A stretch of DNA of 64,000 nucleotides, taken from positions 1 through 64,000 of the forward strand of contig JBMOPO010000022.1 in assembly GCA_049325095.1 (NCBI GenBank), read 5' to 3'. This DNA comes from JAGPUQ01 sp049325095. GTDB taxonomy: Bacteria > Pseudomonadota > Gammaproteobacteria > Pseudomonadales > Porticoccaceae. Positions 37,985 through 45,694 of the stretch are shown here, in pieces (position 1 is the stretch's first letter; every line of letters starts with the position of its first letter). The notes under the pieces are model-generated. The model was not told the origin of the DNA. It searched no databases and saw nothing but the letters and a program-made list of their open reading frames with translations. A program made the translations under genes and the position numbers.

Positions 37985-38278
37985 TCAGGGTGCGTCCTCG
38001 TCCGGCACGTCGAGCAGGCGCTCACTGCGCCAGACCCGAACGACACGCACCTGCTTCGGGTCACGCCAATAGACGATGCGAAACGGTGGCCGGATCAGCC
38101 CACGCAGAAAAGGCTGGTCGAACTCGGGGACGATACCCCCCATGCCCGGATGATCGGCGCGTGCCGCGATGCTCGCAACGATTTCGCAGACCAAGCGCTC
38201 GCCCACCTCGGGCACGTCCCGTTCGGCGTGCCCGTATCGACTCCAGATCGGCCAACGCGGATTCGGCGAACCGGATGG
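37985..38278 (-). pseudogene. ParE/RelE-family toxin, frameshifted
   Basis: The C-terminal two thirds (PEVGERLVCEIVASI, GGIVPEFDQPFLRGLI, FRIVYWRD, VRVWRSERLL) is a textbook ParE-like toxin. The N-terminal part, IRFAESALADLESIRA, is present just upstream but in another frame; the join near 38205-38235 lacks a number of bases that is two more than a multiple of three compared with the family pattern. No good start codon precedes the N-terminal part. The antitoxin gene upstream is intact. I therefore call it an inactivated toxin, barring a sequencing error. Confidence 0.7.
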
Positions 38279-38281
38279 CGG

Positions 38282-38551
38282 CTACCTCAGACCGAGCCGC
38301 GCCTTGGCCTGTGCAAGGGACAGCTCTCGGCCCGCCTCGAGATCCACGAGACCGGCAACGACGGCCCGCCTGAACGCGCGTTCCTTCTCGGCCGCCTCGT
38401 AGTCGTTCACCGATTGCACCACCGCCACGCCGCGCCAGCGGCTGGTGAGCAGCACAGGCCGGTACGCGTCTGTCGCATGCTTGACGACACGGCCGGGGTT
38501 GACCTTCAGGTCGGCCAGCGGAATCACATCCTCGGAGAACTTGGTGCCCAT
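38282..38551 (-). CDS. Phd/YefM-type antitoxin
   Basis: An 89-residue antitoxin. It begins TKFSEDVIPLADLKVNPGRVV, the Phd/YefM DNA-binding and dimer part, followed by RPVLLTSRWRGVAVVQSVNDYE, and ends with an amphipathic toxin-binding tail rich in Glu and Ala. The toxin frame follows immediately, as in yefM-parE type modules, but is broken by a frameshift. The ATG at 38551 is the family-consistent start. Confidence 0.85.
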   Translation of the reverse strand: MGTKFSEDVIPLADLKVNPGRVVKHATDAYRPVLLTSRWRGVAVVQSVNDYEAAEKERAFRRAVVAGLVDLEAGRELSLAQAKARLGLR

Positions 38552-38624
38552 GCCGGGATTCTCAGGTCCTGTAGACAGGGCAGAAAATAGCACCCATTCA
38601 AGGGCCTATCCAGCCCAACAAGAC

Positions 38625-38743
38625 TGTGGGAGGCGCAGCTGTGCGGCGCGATCGACCCCGGCGCCACGCCCCAACCCATCGACCCGGAGCAGGCCTCCTA
38701 CGGGTGCCCCCGTTGTAGGAGCGACGCCCCCGCCGCGATCGAC
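38625..38743. repeat. Dispersed hairpin repeat R2, one full and one half copy
   Basis: The full copy runs from TGTGGGAGGCGCAGCTG to GCAGGCCTCCTA; a second half copy begins TGTAGGAGCGACGCCCC at 38714. They lie between the antitoxin gene and the next module, pointing outward. Confidence 0.75.
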
Positions 38744-38788
38744 TTTTGGGTGCGCGGACAGCGGCGTAGACTACGACCGGTGGCGATG

Positions 38789-39037
38789 ATGTCGGAGAAC
38801 GAACCCGTGTCCATTTCTCTTGCCGAGATCGAACAGCAGGCGCGCAAGCTGTCTGCGGAGGATCGTGCACGCCTGGTAGAGGCCATGCTGCAGTCGCTGC
38901 AAGACTCGCCTGCGTCGGAGATCGAGGCGGCTTGGCAGCAGGAAATCCGCGACCGCGTCGCCGCCTATGATCGCGGAGAAAGCAGAACCTACCCTGCGGA
39001 AGACGTGTTTGCGGAAGCTAGGCACATCGTCGAGTGA
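38789..39037 (+). CDS. Addiction module antitoxin (Unstab_antitox/TIGR02574 type)
   Basis: An 82-residue acidic protein with ISLAEIEQQARKLSAEDRARLVEAMLQSL, the helix pattern of the putative addiction module component family, and a C-terminal AYDRGESRTYPAEDVFAEAR that binds the partner toxin. It overlaps the toxin gene by four bases. Two adjacent ATG codons (38786, 38789) are possible. Confidence 0.82.
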   Translation: MSENEPVSISLAEIEQQARKLSAEDRARLVEAMLQSLQDSPASEIEAAWQQEIRDRVAAYDRGESRTYPAEDVFAEARHIVE

Positions 39038-39330
39038 AGCGAGCTCGCTTCATTGCGGACGCACGCCGGGAGTTTCTTGCTGAAGTCGGCCACTACGAAG
39101 AGGCCGCAGCCGGCGCCGGCGCCCGATTCGCCGCGGCCGTGCAGGAAGCGGCGGTTCGCGCACTCGCTTTTCCGCTCGCCGGTTCGCCCGCGGAGGCTGG
39201 CACGCGCCGGGTCATTGTCAAGGGGTTTTCCTTCTCCATTTTCTATCGGCCGGATCAGGACGGGATCATCGTCTTTGCCGTCGCACACCAAGCTCGACAA
39301 CCAGGATACTGGCGCTCCCGTACGCGTTAG
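39034..39330 (+). CDS. ParE/RelE-family toxin
   Basis: A 98-residue toxin of the ParE/RelE superfamily. It shows FIADARREFLAEVGHYEE at the start, then FAAAVQEAAVRALAFP, RRVIVKGFSFSIFYRPDQDGIIVFAVAHQARQPGYW in parts; the final His-rich strand is typical. The GTG start overlaps the antitoxin stop. It appears intact. Confidence 0.82.
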   Translation: MKRARFIADARREFLAEVGHYEEAAAGAGARFAAAVQEAAVRALAFPLAGSPAEAGTRRVIVKGFSFSIFYRPDQDGIIVFAVAHQARQPGYWRSRTR

Positions 39331-39337
39331 CGGCAGA

Positions 39338-39428
39338 CCCCCCCGCCGCGATCGGCCCCGATGCCGCACCCACTTCATCCGCTCGAGGGTGGGCCTCCTA
39401 CGCGTGCCCCATTGTAGGAGCCGCGCCC
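39338..39428. repeat. Dispersed hairpin repeat R2, degenerate copy
   Basis: Begins CCCCCCCGCCGCGATCGGCC, continues through GGGTGGGCCTCCTA and ends with TGTAGGAGCCGCGCCCTC, which leads directly into the stop of the truncated FkbM gene. Confidence 0.65.
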
Positions 39429-39963
39429 TCACCGCCCAAACAAAAAATCCGCCTGCACCGCCCGGCCGCGCTCGTCGTAGGCCATGTGGTAAACGCCCGC
39501 CAGGCGCAAACCCCGTTCGCGCAGCCAGGCGATCACCGCGTCGGCGAACGACTGCCCGGCGTACAGCTCCTGGAACGAGCATTCGGCATACACCCAGGCG
39601 AAGCGCTCCAGCACGTCCTCGCAACCGGCCAGCGCGTGCAGCTCGAAGCCCTGCACATCCAGCTTGAGCAGCGCGGGAGCGACGATCTCCGCCGCGGGCA
39701 GGGCATCGGCCAGGCGCAGCACGCGGATGGTGGCGGTGCCGGCCTCGGCGGTGCCGGGGAACAGCGCGCTCTGCCGCGCCGTGATCGGCAGCAGGGAGGA
39801 GGAATCATCCCGTGCCGAGACGTGAATCTGCGCTTCGCCGGCCTGCGGGCCCACCGCCGCCTCCACCAGCGTGGCGCGGGCATCGCCTGCAAAGACTGCC
39901 CGCCACCGCGCCGCCGGCCCGGCCAGCGGCTCGAAGGAGACGATGCGCGCATCCGCAAAGCCG
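39429..39963 (-). pseudogene. FkbM methyltransferase, 5'-truncated duplicate
   Basis: The last 178 codons or so of a gene nearly identical to the complete copy at 40751-41476: shared stretches include HVSARDDSSSLLPI, LLKLDVQGFEL, WVYAECSFQELY and YDERGRAVQADFLFGR. Similarity stops near 39963, before the S-adenosylmethionine motif (DIGANRGQ) of the complete gene, so it lacks the cofactor site. The break is followed by the DUF433/DUF5615 module. Identity also extends a few bases past the stop, showing a true duplication. Confidence 0.85.
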
Positions 39964-39988
39964 CGCAGATATTTACTCCGCCCACTTT

Positions 39989-40360
39989 TTACGCCTTTTG
40001 CAATGGCAAAATCCGAACGCGCATATGGTTTGGATTAAACGATAGCAAAGCACCACGCTCCAGCTCGGAAGTCATCTGACGCAGCGCCTCGATAACCGGC
40101 TTACCGATCGCGTCGGGGCTGACATCCTCGGAACGGATTTGCACGACGCTCGGCTTTTCGCCACCCGTGGCCGCCAAGATCGTGCCGAAATCCAGGTCAT
40201 GCTTGAGGACGACGTAACTGTTGGCCTTGGCATAAGCCATGATTTCCGAATCGCTGGCCTTGGGATCGCCGAGCGTTGACCAGTGCGCCGCCTCAATCCC
40301 TGCGTCGCCCAGCACGCTCACCCGGCGCGGGGACAAGTTCATGTCCACCACCAGCTTCAT
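39989..40360 (-). CDS. DUF5615 PIN-like protein (putative toxin)
   Basis: A 123-residue protein with a PIN-like fold. It starts KLVVDMNLSPRRVSVL, with the first acidic residue of the nuclease site, and contains IMAYAKANSYVVLKHDLDFGTILA, whose HDLDF is the DUF5615 hallmark. It is paired with the DUF433 gene by a four-base overlap, the usual pairing for this type of toxin-antitoxin-like module. Function inferred from pairing only. Confidence 0.82.
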   Translation of the reverse strand: MKLVVDMNLSPRRVSVLGDAGIEAAHWSTLGDPKASDSEIMAYAKANSYVVLKHDLDFGTILAATGGEKPSVVQIRSEDVSPDAIGKPVIEALRQMTSELERGALLSFNPNHMRVRILPLQKA

Positions 40361-40587
40361 GCGCCGGCCAAATCCACCTCTCGTTCTTCCGCCCGCCAGG
40401 CTGCATAGCGCAGTGCCTGCATAATGTCCTCACGCTCCAAGTACGGGTAATCGGTCAGAATTTCGTCAATGCTGCGTCCCGCTCCGATTTGACCGACAAC
40501 CATGCCTACCGTGACGCGCATCCCGCGGATGCACGCCTTGCCGCCCATCACTTTGGGATCCTGGGTAATGCGGTCAAACGTTCCCAT
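40357..40587 (-). CDS. DUF433 protein (putative antitoxin)
   Basis: A 76-residue protein of the DUF433 family, a winged-helix-like antitoxin. Key parts are FDRITQDPKVMGGKACIRGMRVTVGMVV, split here by position, with the PxxxGGKxCIRG signature (about 9-20), and DEILTDYPYLEREDIMQALRYA. The ATG at 40587 gives the family start; an ATG at 40611 would add eight residues. No strong ribosome site. Confidence 0.82.
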   Translation of the reverse strand: MGTFDRITQDPKVMGGKACIRGMRVTVGMVVGQIGAGRSIDEILTDYPYLEREDIMQALRYAAWRAEEREVDLAGA

Positions 40588-40750
40588 GTGCGCCACCGGG
40601 TTGAGATACATTGCGCAGTGTAGCTCCCCCCGCCCGGGTAAGCGAAGCGCACCCAGGGCCGATGCCTGATTCAAGACAGGCCCCGGCTGCGACCCGCGGT
40701 CTTACCCGGGGGCTACGATCTCCGCAATCACCGACCGCGGAAGCCACCCC

Positions 40751-41476
40751 TCACCGCCCGAACAAAAAATCCGCCTGCACCGCCCGGCCGCGCTCGTCAT
40801 AGGCCATGTGGTAGACGCCCGCCAGGCGCAGGCCCCGTTCCCGCAGCCAGGCGATCACCTCGTCGGCAAACGACTGCCCCGTGTACAGCTCCTGGAACGA
40901 GCACTCCGCATACACCCAGGCGAAGCGCTCCAGCAGCTCCTCGCAGCCGGCCAGGGCCTGCAGCTCGAAACCCTGCACGTCCAGCTTGAGCAGCGCCGGG
41001 GCGGCGATGTCCGCCGCGGGCAGGGCATCGGCCAGGCGCTGCACGCGGATGGTGGCGGTGCCCGCCTCGGCGGTGCCGGGAAACAACTCGGCCTGCCGCG
41101 CCGCAATCGGTAGCAGGGAGGACGAATCGTCCCGTGCCGAGACATGAATCTGCGCCTCGCCGGCCTGCGGCCCCACCGCCGCCTCCACCAACGTGGCCCG
41201 GGCATCGCCCGCGAACACCGCCCGCCACCGCGCCGCCGGCGCGGCCAGCGGCTCCAAGGAGACAATGCGCGCCTCGGCAAAGCAGTGCCGCGCCGCCAGC
41301 GCGAACTGGCCGCGGTTGGCGCCGATATCCACCACCGTGCGCACCGGCCCCAGGGTGCGCAGCACGCCGGCATGCTCAACCCCGGCCGCCACCCGATGAC
41401 GGCGCAGCGCCGCGCGCCAGGCGGGCACGGCGAGGATGCCGGCGAGCTTGCGGGCCTTGGCGGTGAATCCCGTCAT
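40751..41476 (-). CDS. FkbM-family methyltransferase
   Basis: A 241-residue S-adenosylmethionine methyltransferase. The cofactor motif is VVDIGANRGQFALAAR (about 49-64), the acidic second strand is IVSLEPLAAP (about 71-80), and LLKLDVQGFELQ (about 166-177) is the FkbM LDVxGxE motif. FkbM enzymes in sugar loci methylate hydroxyls of polysaccharide residues. The upstream copy at 39429-39963 is a truncated duplicate. It ends 78 bases before the neighbouring glycosyltransferase gene. Confidence 0.92.
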   Translation of the reverse strand: MTGFTAKARKLAGILAVPAWRAALRRHRVAAGVEHAGVLRTLGPVRTVVDIGANRGQFALAARHCFAEARIVSLEPLAAPAARWRAVFAGDARATLVEAAVGPQAGEAQIHVSARDDSSSLLPIAARQAELFPGTAEAGTATIRVQRLADALPAADIAAPALLKLDVQGFELQALAGCEELLERFAWVYAECSFQELYTGQSFADEVIAWLRERGLRLAGVYHMAYDERGRAVQADFLFGR

Positions 41477-41554
41477 TTGGCGTTCCCACTGCCCGCAGGC
41501 GCCGGCCCAGGCGATCGATCATCAAGGCCACCGCGTGACAGCCTGCACGCGCGC

Positions 41555-42763
41555 TCACGCGCGCTCATGAGACACGGCCTCAAGCACCGCCTCACACCAT
41601 TTTTCAATCGTGTGTTCACGAATTACCATTTGGCAATTTCGCCCCATAATCCCAAGCCTTTCTCTGTCTCCGAGCAGTTCAGTTATTCGCCCACAGAGCG
41701 CAGCCGCGTCTCCAACAGGGAACGTCATTCCCGTTTCATTTCCATTTCCTCCCAATAAGACTGGTGCGGAGCCAACGTGTTCAGACAACACAACCGGCAA
41801 ACCAAACTGCATCGCTTCGTTAACCACCAATCCCCAAGGCTCACTCTTGCTCGGCAGCACGAAAAGGTCAGCGGCAGAATAATAGTTTGACAACTCTGCA
41901 CCCTGCTTGAGGCCTGCAAAGAGGATCGGCAAACCGTGTTCTTTTCCGAAAGCCATTAGTGCCGACTCTTCAGGGCCCTCTCCAACAAGAACCAGCGTCG
42001 GACAGCATCCACGCCTGCGCTTGAATTCGCATAACGCGCGCAGCAAGGTGTGCAAGTCTTTTTCCGGGGCAAGTCGCCCGACAAATAACACAATGTCCGC
42101 ACCGGGATTACCAACCTGCGCATTTATCCTGCTTCTCATCGCTTCTCTCGCTTCTACAGGAGAGGGTAGCGGTGGTGCGGGATTGCCAATACAAGTGACG
42201 TGCGCCATGTCGGTTCTATATTTTCTCAGATAATCAAGCTGCCGTGGTCCGGTAAGAAAAACACCATCAGCAGAATTTAATAGATGCTTTTTCAGCATCT
42301 CCTTGATCTTCGATCTGTTACGATCTTCATGGGCTGTGTTTGGGTAAAAGAAAAAAACTCTTGTATTTCGTAAACCAGCTATGAAAGAAGCCGCTATGCA
42401 AGTTGGATCGGAAATCGGCATCACGATGACATCATAATTGTCCTTTAGCAACGCGTACGGCCGAGGCCATCTTATTCCTGCAAAAGAAGCCTGATAATAT
42501 CCAATACTATCTTCCCGATCAGACAGAAATCTGTATTTGAAGTCCATATCTTCCCGAGAGATCGTCTGTCGTAACAAAGAGCTTCGGGAGGCTAAAAACA
42601 CAACCTCCAACTCTACATGTTCGGACAGCCGGGAGAATCTTTTTACCCAGTAATCAACAGGCCACCAAGTAACCCAGCGCAGCCGGATACGTAAATCTTT
42701 TGAATGACCTATCCTTCTGCTCCCGATGGCTACATTATCTGTTATCGAAGCTCTAAACGTCAT
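41555..42763 (-). CDS. Glycosyltransferase family 4
   Basis: A 402-residue GT-B glycosyltransferase. The donor domain has IVLFVGRLAPEKDLHTLLRAL (in two parts), LVLVGEGPEES, FVLPSKSEPWGLVVNEAMQ with the E-x7-E motif, and TIEKWCEAVLEAV near the end. The acceptor domain is unfamiliar. The gene is markedly AT-richer than core genes and uses more rare codons, suggesting horizontal origin. The start is uncertain: ATG at 42763 or an alternative TTG at 42805. Confidence 0.85.
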   Translation of the reverse strand: MTFRASITDNVAIGSRRIGHSKDLRIRLRWVTWWPVDYWVKRFSRLSEHVELEVVFLASRSSLLRQTISREDMDFKYRFLSDREDSIGYYQASFAGIRWPRPYALLKDNYDVIVMPISDPTCIAASFIAGLRNTRVFFFYPNTAHEDRNRSKIKEMLKKHLLNSADGVFLTGPRQLDYLRKYRTDMAHVTCIGNPAPPLPSPVEAREAMRSRINAQVGNPGADIVLFVGRLAPEKDLHTLLRALCEFKRRRGCCPTLVLVGEGPEESALMAFGKEHGLPILFAGLKQGAELSNYYSAADLFVLPSKSEPWGLVVNEAMQFGLPVVLSEHVGSAPVLLGGNGNETGMTFPVGDAAALCGRITELLGDRERLGIMGRNCQMVIREHTIEKWCEAVLEAVSHERA

Positions 42764-42850
42764 TTCAATATCAATTTTTAACGCGGAATTTAATGGAATT
42801 GACAATACTTATGACATAACGCCAGAAAAACGCTCAAACAACTTTCGAGG

Positions 42851-44233
42851 TCAAGCCTTGTCACCATCCACGAACCGCTCGTTGTAGGATTGCAATATCT
42901 GCCTCTGTTCGCTAACCCTCGCTTCCCGAACCCTTCCTGCGTAGATCAGCGAAGCTCCAATCAGTACCCCGAGAATTACTCCGGTATAGCGCTCGTGAAA
43001 GAGGTTTGCCGTGAAGCTTTGCCCGACATAAGCCAAATATACAGTCCACACCAGCACCGCGTCCCGCGATCCATATTTTGTCGCACTAATGGAAGCCGCG
43101 GTAAACGCCCTAAGCAAGCCGCCCAGAACCAAGAGCGGTATGAGCAATCCAAAAAAAAGGCCACCAGCGAAAAAAGGGTAGACCCAGGTAGAATGGCCTG
43201 CAAACCATCGCGTGTCGTGCTCATGCTGGAATGGAAGTTGTCGTAAGAGCTGGGCGTCCCAAGTGTAATCAGCGCCAATTCCGTTACCAAAAATAAACGT
43301 CCCCGGGTTGCGCGTGAAGCCTTCGATTTGACCCTTGAATTCCGCAAGCCGCGTTATCAGAGTGATGTCCAAGCCACCTTCCGCTTGATGTTGAAATAGT
43401 CGGCCGAACCAAGCTTCCAAGAAGTCGGGGCGTACGGCGCCCGTCAGTACAAAAGCGATTGTTGTGATCGCTGCAAGCGATACAAACAGCCTCGCTCCGG
43501 TCTTCGCCGCACGCAGCGCCGAACGGCGTCGCGAATCCACGATCAACAGCCCGGCAAGTACGAAAGCTGCACTGATGACGTAGGACCGCGTAATGGCCAG
43601 CAGTACGACGGCCAATCCGATCGACAAAGCTATTGCGGACAGGGTGCGACGTCTGCGTAAATAAAGGCCACCAACCCCGTAGCCAATCAGAAACGGAACG
43701 CCTGGGCCGAGGATCTGCCAGCGGATGAGCTCTATGGAAAGGCCACTGGCGATGGCGTAGAGCACGCGCCATAAGGTAGAAAGCAAGCATGCCCACAACA
43801 GGATATCCACCAGATATGCCGGATCTATGCGCCGCCGCTCTACTGCCACCATGACGCTCAACCCTGCGCCGAACAGCACGTAAGGCAGCAGAACTTTCAG
43901 GTAATGTATCGGGTCAACGCCCCAGAACAGCACCGGCAATGGGCTAAGCGCGATATATGTCCACCATAGTGCGGTCATGGTTCGCAACGCTGAACTCGAA
44001 CTTCGGATATCACGCGACAGCCATTCGGCGAAAAAATAAACTGCTCCACACAGTAGCGAAACCGCGACCAGCAGCGTTTGCAGTGCGCTGCCACCTTCTT
44101 CGCCCATCTTTTTTACGTCAAGTGCGAGTGGCAGAAGAAATCCGACCAGTAAGATCAGCCGACTGGTGCTGGGCTTCCTGAAGTTGGTCGCAGACCAGGG
44201 AAGAGGTCTATTGGCTTGTAGGTCAAACTGCAT
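42851..44233 (-). CDS. O-antigen polymerase/ligase-type membrane protein (Wzy/WaaL-like)
   Basis: A 460-residue integral membrane protein with about ten to twelve hydrophobic segments, for example LILLVGFLLPLAL, LQTLLVAVSLLCGAVYFFA and LSIGLAVVLLAITRSYVISAA. Between the later helices lies a large polar loop (FGRLFQHQAEGGLD to HSTWVYPFFAGG), as in Wzy and WaaL proteins. In this position, between glycosyltransferases and Wzx, it is most likely the repeat-unit polymerase. It overlaps the upstream glycosyltransferase gene by 11 bases. A GTG nine bases upstream is an alternative start. Confidence 0.75.
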   Translation of the reverse strand: MQFDLQANRPLPWSATNFRKPSTSRLILLVGFLLPLALDVKKMGEEGGSALQTLLVAVSLLCGAVYFFAEWLSRDIRSSSSALRTMTALWWTYIALSPLPVLFWGVDPIHYLKVLLPYVLFGAGLSVMVAVERRRIDPAYLVDILLWACLLSTLWRVLYAIASGLSIELIRWQILGPGVPFLIGYGVGGLYLRRRRTLSAIALSIGLAVVLLAITRSYVISAAFVLAGLLIVDSRRRSALRAAKTGARLFVSLAAITTIAFVLTGAVRPDFLEAWFGRLFQHQAEGGLDITLITRLAEFKGQIEGFTRNPGTFIFGNGIGADYTWDAQLLRQLPFQHEHDTRWFAGHSTWVYPFFAGGLFFGLLIPLLVLGGLLRAFTAASISATKYGSRDAVLVWTVYLAYVGQSFTANLFHERYTGVILGVLIGASLIYAGRVREARVSEQRQILQSYNERFVDGDKA

Positions 44234-45470
44234 GAGACGCACTCACAATGATATCCACTGTGTTTCCGGTTATCGCCGCAACCAAGGCGTCGCATGCGCT
44301 AGCAAAACTGTTTCGGAATGCAGGGCCGACATCCGCACAGACTTTTTGGGCTGGCGGGCCTTGCAGCAGAGCGCCAATGGCCGCACATACGGCGGCAGGG
44401 TCTTCAGGTTTTACCACTTCGCCCAGCCCGTGCCTCCGCGTCTGCCAGCCGATGATGCCTTCCTGGCACGCAACTACGGGACGACCGGCATTCGCCGCCT
44501 GCACCAAAACGCCACTAGCCGTGTAGTGCCCACGGTAGCCTAGCCAGACGATATCTGCTGCGGCGAACAGGACGGGTTCCTCTCGGGTTTCAATGAATCG
44601 GTCCAGCAGTCGAACGCGCCCCTGAGCGACTAGCGGCGCAACCGCCGGTTCCGCAAGCGCTTGGTGAATCTCCGGCGAGATCGTGCCGGCAAGGAGCACA
44701 TCGGCCGATGGCGGGAAGGCCGGATTGGCCAGAGCAAGCAGAAGCTCGCGCACGCCCTTGCGCTCCGTGACCGCGCCGTAGACGAGAACGATTTTGCGCT
44801 CCGCCGGCAGACCCAATCGATGTTTCGCCCCATCCCGGTCAGGCAAATCCGCGAGTGCTGCTGGCTCCGGCAGAAATGCGACTTTAGCTGCCAAGGCCGG
44901 GCGATCGGCGAGGTACTGAGAAAGGGGCTCGTCGATGGTCAGCAGACGGCGAAGGCTCCGGTTTCGCAGAAGGCGGAACAAAAGCGCTTTTTTGAACTTC
45001 GCCAATGACGTTGGGGGGGCGATTACGCCCATCTGTGGATAGTGAAACGACGGGCGCATCGCGACGCCCACCCAGGGTCGATCACCGAACGGGGAGCCGA
45101 GTAGCCCGATAGCGTAGAGGCAATAGTCCAAGTAGGGCAAGAAGACAACATCGGGACGGACGGTTTCGGCATACATCCTGTACCATGCCCTGAGCAACCG
45201 CCAATAGGCCAGTTCCCGCGCCGCAAGTCCGGCAGCACCGCTCCGGCGTGCGGCCTGGAGAGAAAAGTTATCCGCGCCGATGAGGCATAGGTTCGTTTGT
45301 TCTGCCGCGCGCGACGCCTCCTTGAGCACCTGTATGGACGGGTGAGAGAGCGACTCTGGCAGGGTGACGACAGTGACCCTGAAGCCGCGCCCGGCCAGAC
45401 CCGTTGCCATCCACTGCAGGTATGGCCCATGGTGGCCGTTGGCGTGCGGTTCCAAGACGAGCACGTTCAC
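44223..45470 (-). CDS. Glycosyltransferase (GT4-type)
   Basis: A 415-residue GT-B protein. It begins NVLVLEPHANGHHGPYLQWM, with the HHGPYLQW segment seen in this subfamily, has LVYGAVTERKGVRELLLALA (about 211-230) in the donor domain and AADIVWLGYRGHYTASGVLVQAANAGRPVVA near the sugar site (read in two parts). It overlaps the polymerase gene by 11 bases and the acyltransferase fragment upstream by four, so the block is one operon. Confidence 0.82.
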   Translation of the reverse strand: MNVLVLEPHANGHHGPYLQWMATGLAGRGFRVTVVTLPESLSHPSIQVLKEASRAAEQTNLCLIGADNFSLQAARRSGAAGLAARELAYWRLLRAWYRMYAETVRPDVVFLPYLDYCLYAIGLLGSPFGDRPWVGVAMRPSFHYPQMGVIAPPTSLAKFKKALLFRLLRNRSLRRLLTIDEPLSQYLADRPALAAKVAFLPEPAALADLPDRDGAKHRLGLPAERKIVLVYGAVTERKGVRELLLALANPAFPPSADVLLAGTISPEIHQALAEPAVAPLVAQGRVRLLDRFIETREEPVLFAAADIVWLGYRGHYTASGVLVQAANAGRPVVACQEGIIGWQTRRHGLGEVVKPEDPAAVCAAIGALLQGPPAQKVCADVGPAFRNSFASACDALVAAITGNTVDIIVSASHAV

Positions 45471-45694
45471 GACGATTTCTCCTTGTTCAACGGATGGGGG
45501 TGATCCCTGTTGAGGATTGTCCCCCGAGGATGAGTGATCGTCCCTTCACCCAAGGCGGCAAGACCGGCTTTCCAACGAGCTTCACGAAGCGCGCGTGCCC
45601 ATCCTTCCATTCGACAAACACGCCGAACCATATCGATGCAGCGGAAGCCCAGCGAAGCCGCGCTCACAAGGCATCGCCGAAGCGCGCGCTTCAT
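45467..45694 (-). pseudogene. N-terminal fragment of a sugar acyltransferase-like gene
   Basis: A 75-residue frame that starts with an ATGA overlap of the flippase stop and ends by overlapping the next glycosyltransferase start, as real operon genes do. MKRALRRCLVSAASLGFRCID and then WKAGLAALGEGTITHPRGTI look like the N-terminal helix and first beta-helix coil of WcaF-like left-handed beta-helix acyltransferases, but the hexapeptide repeats that should follow are absent. I read it as a gene cut short, though a small stand-alone protein is possible. Confidence 0.45.
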
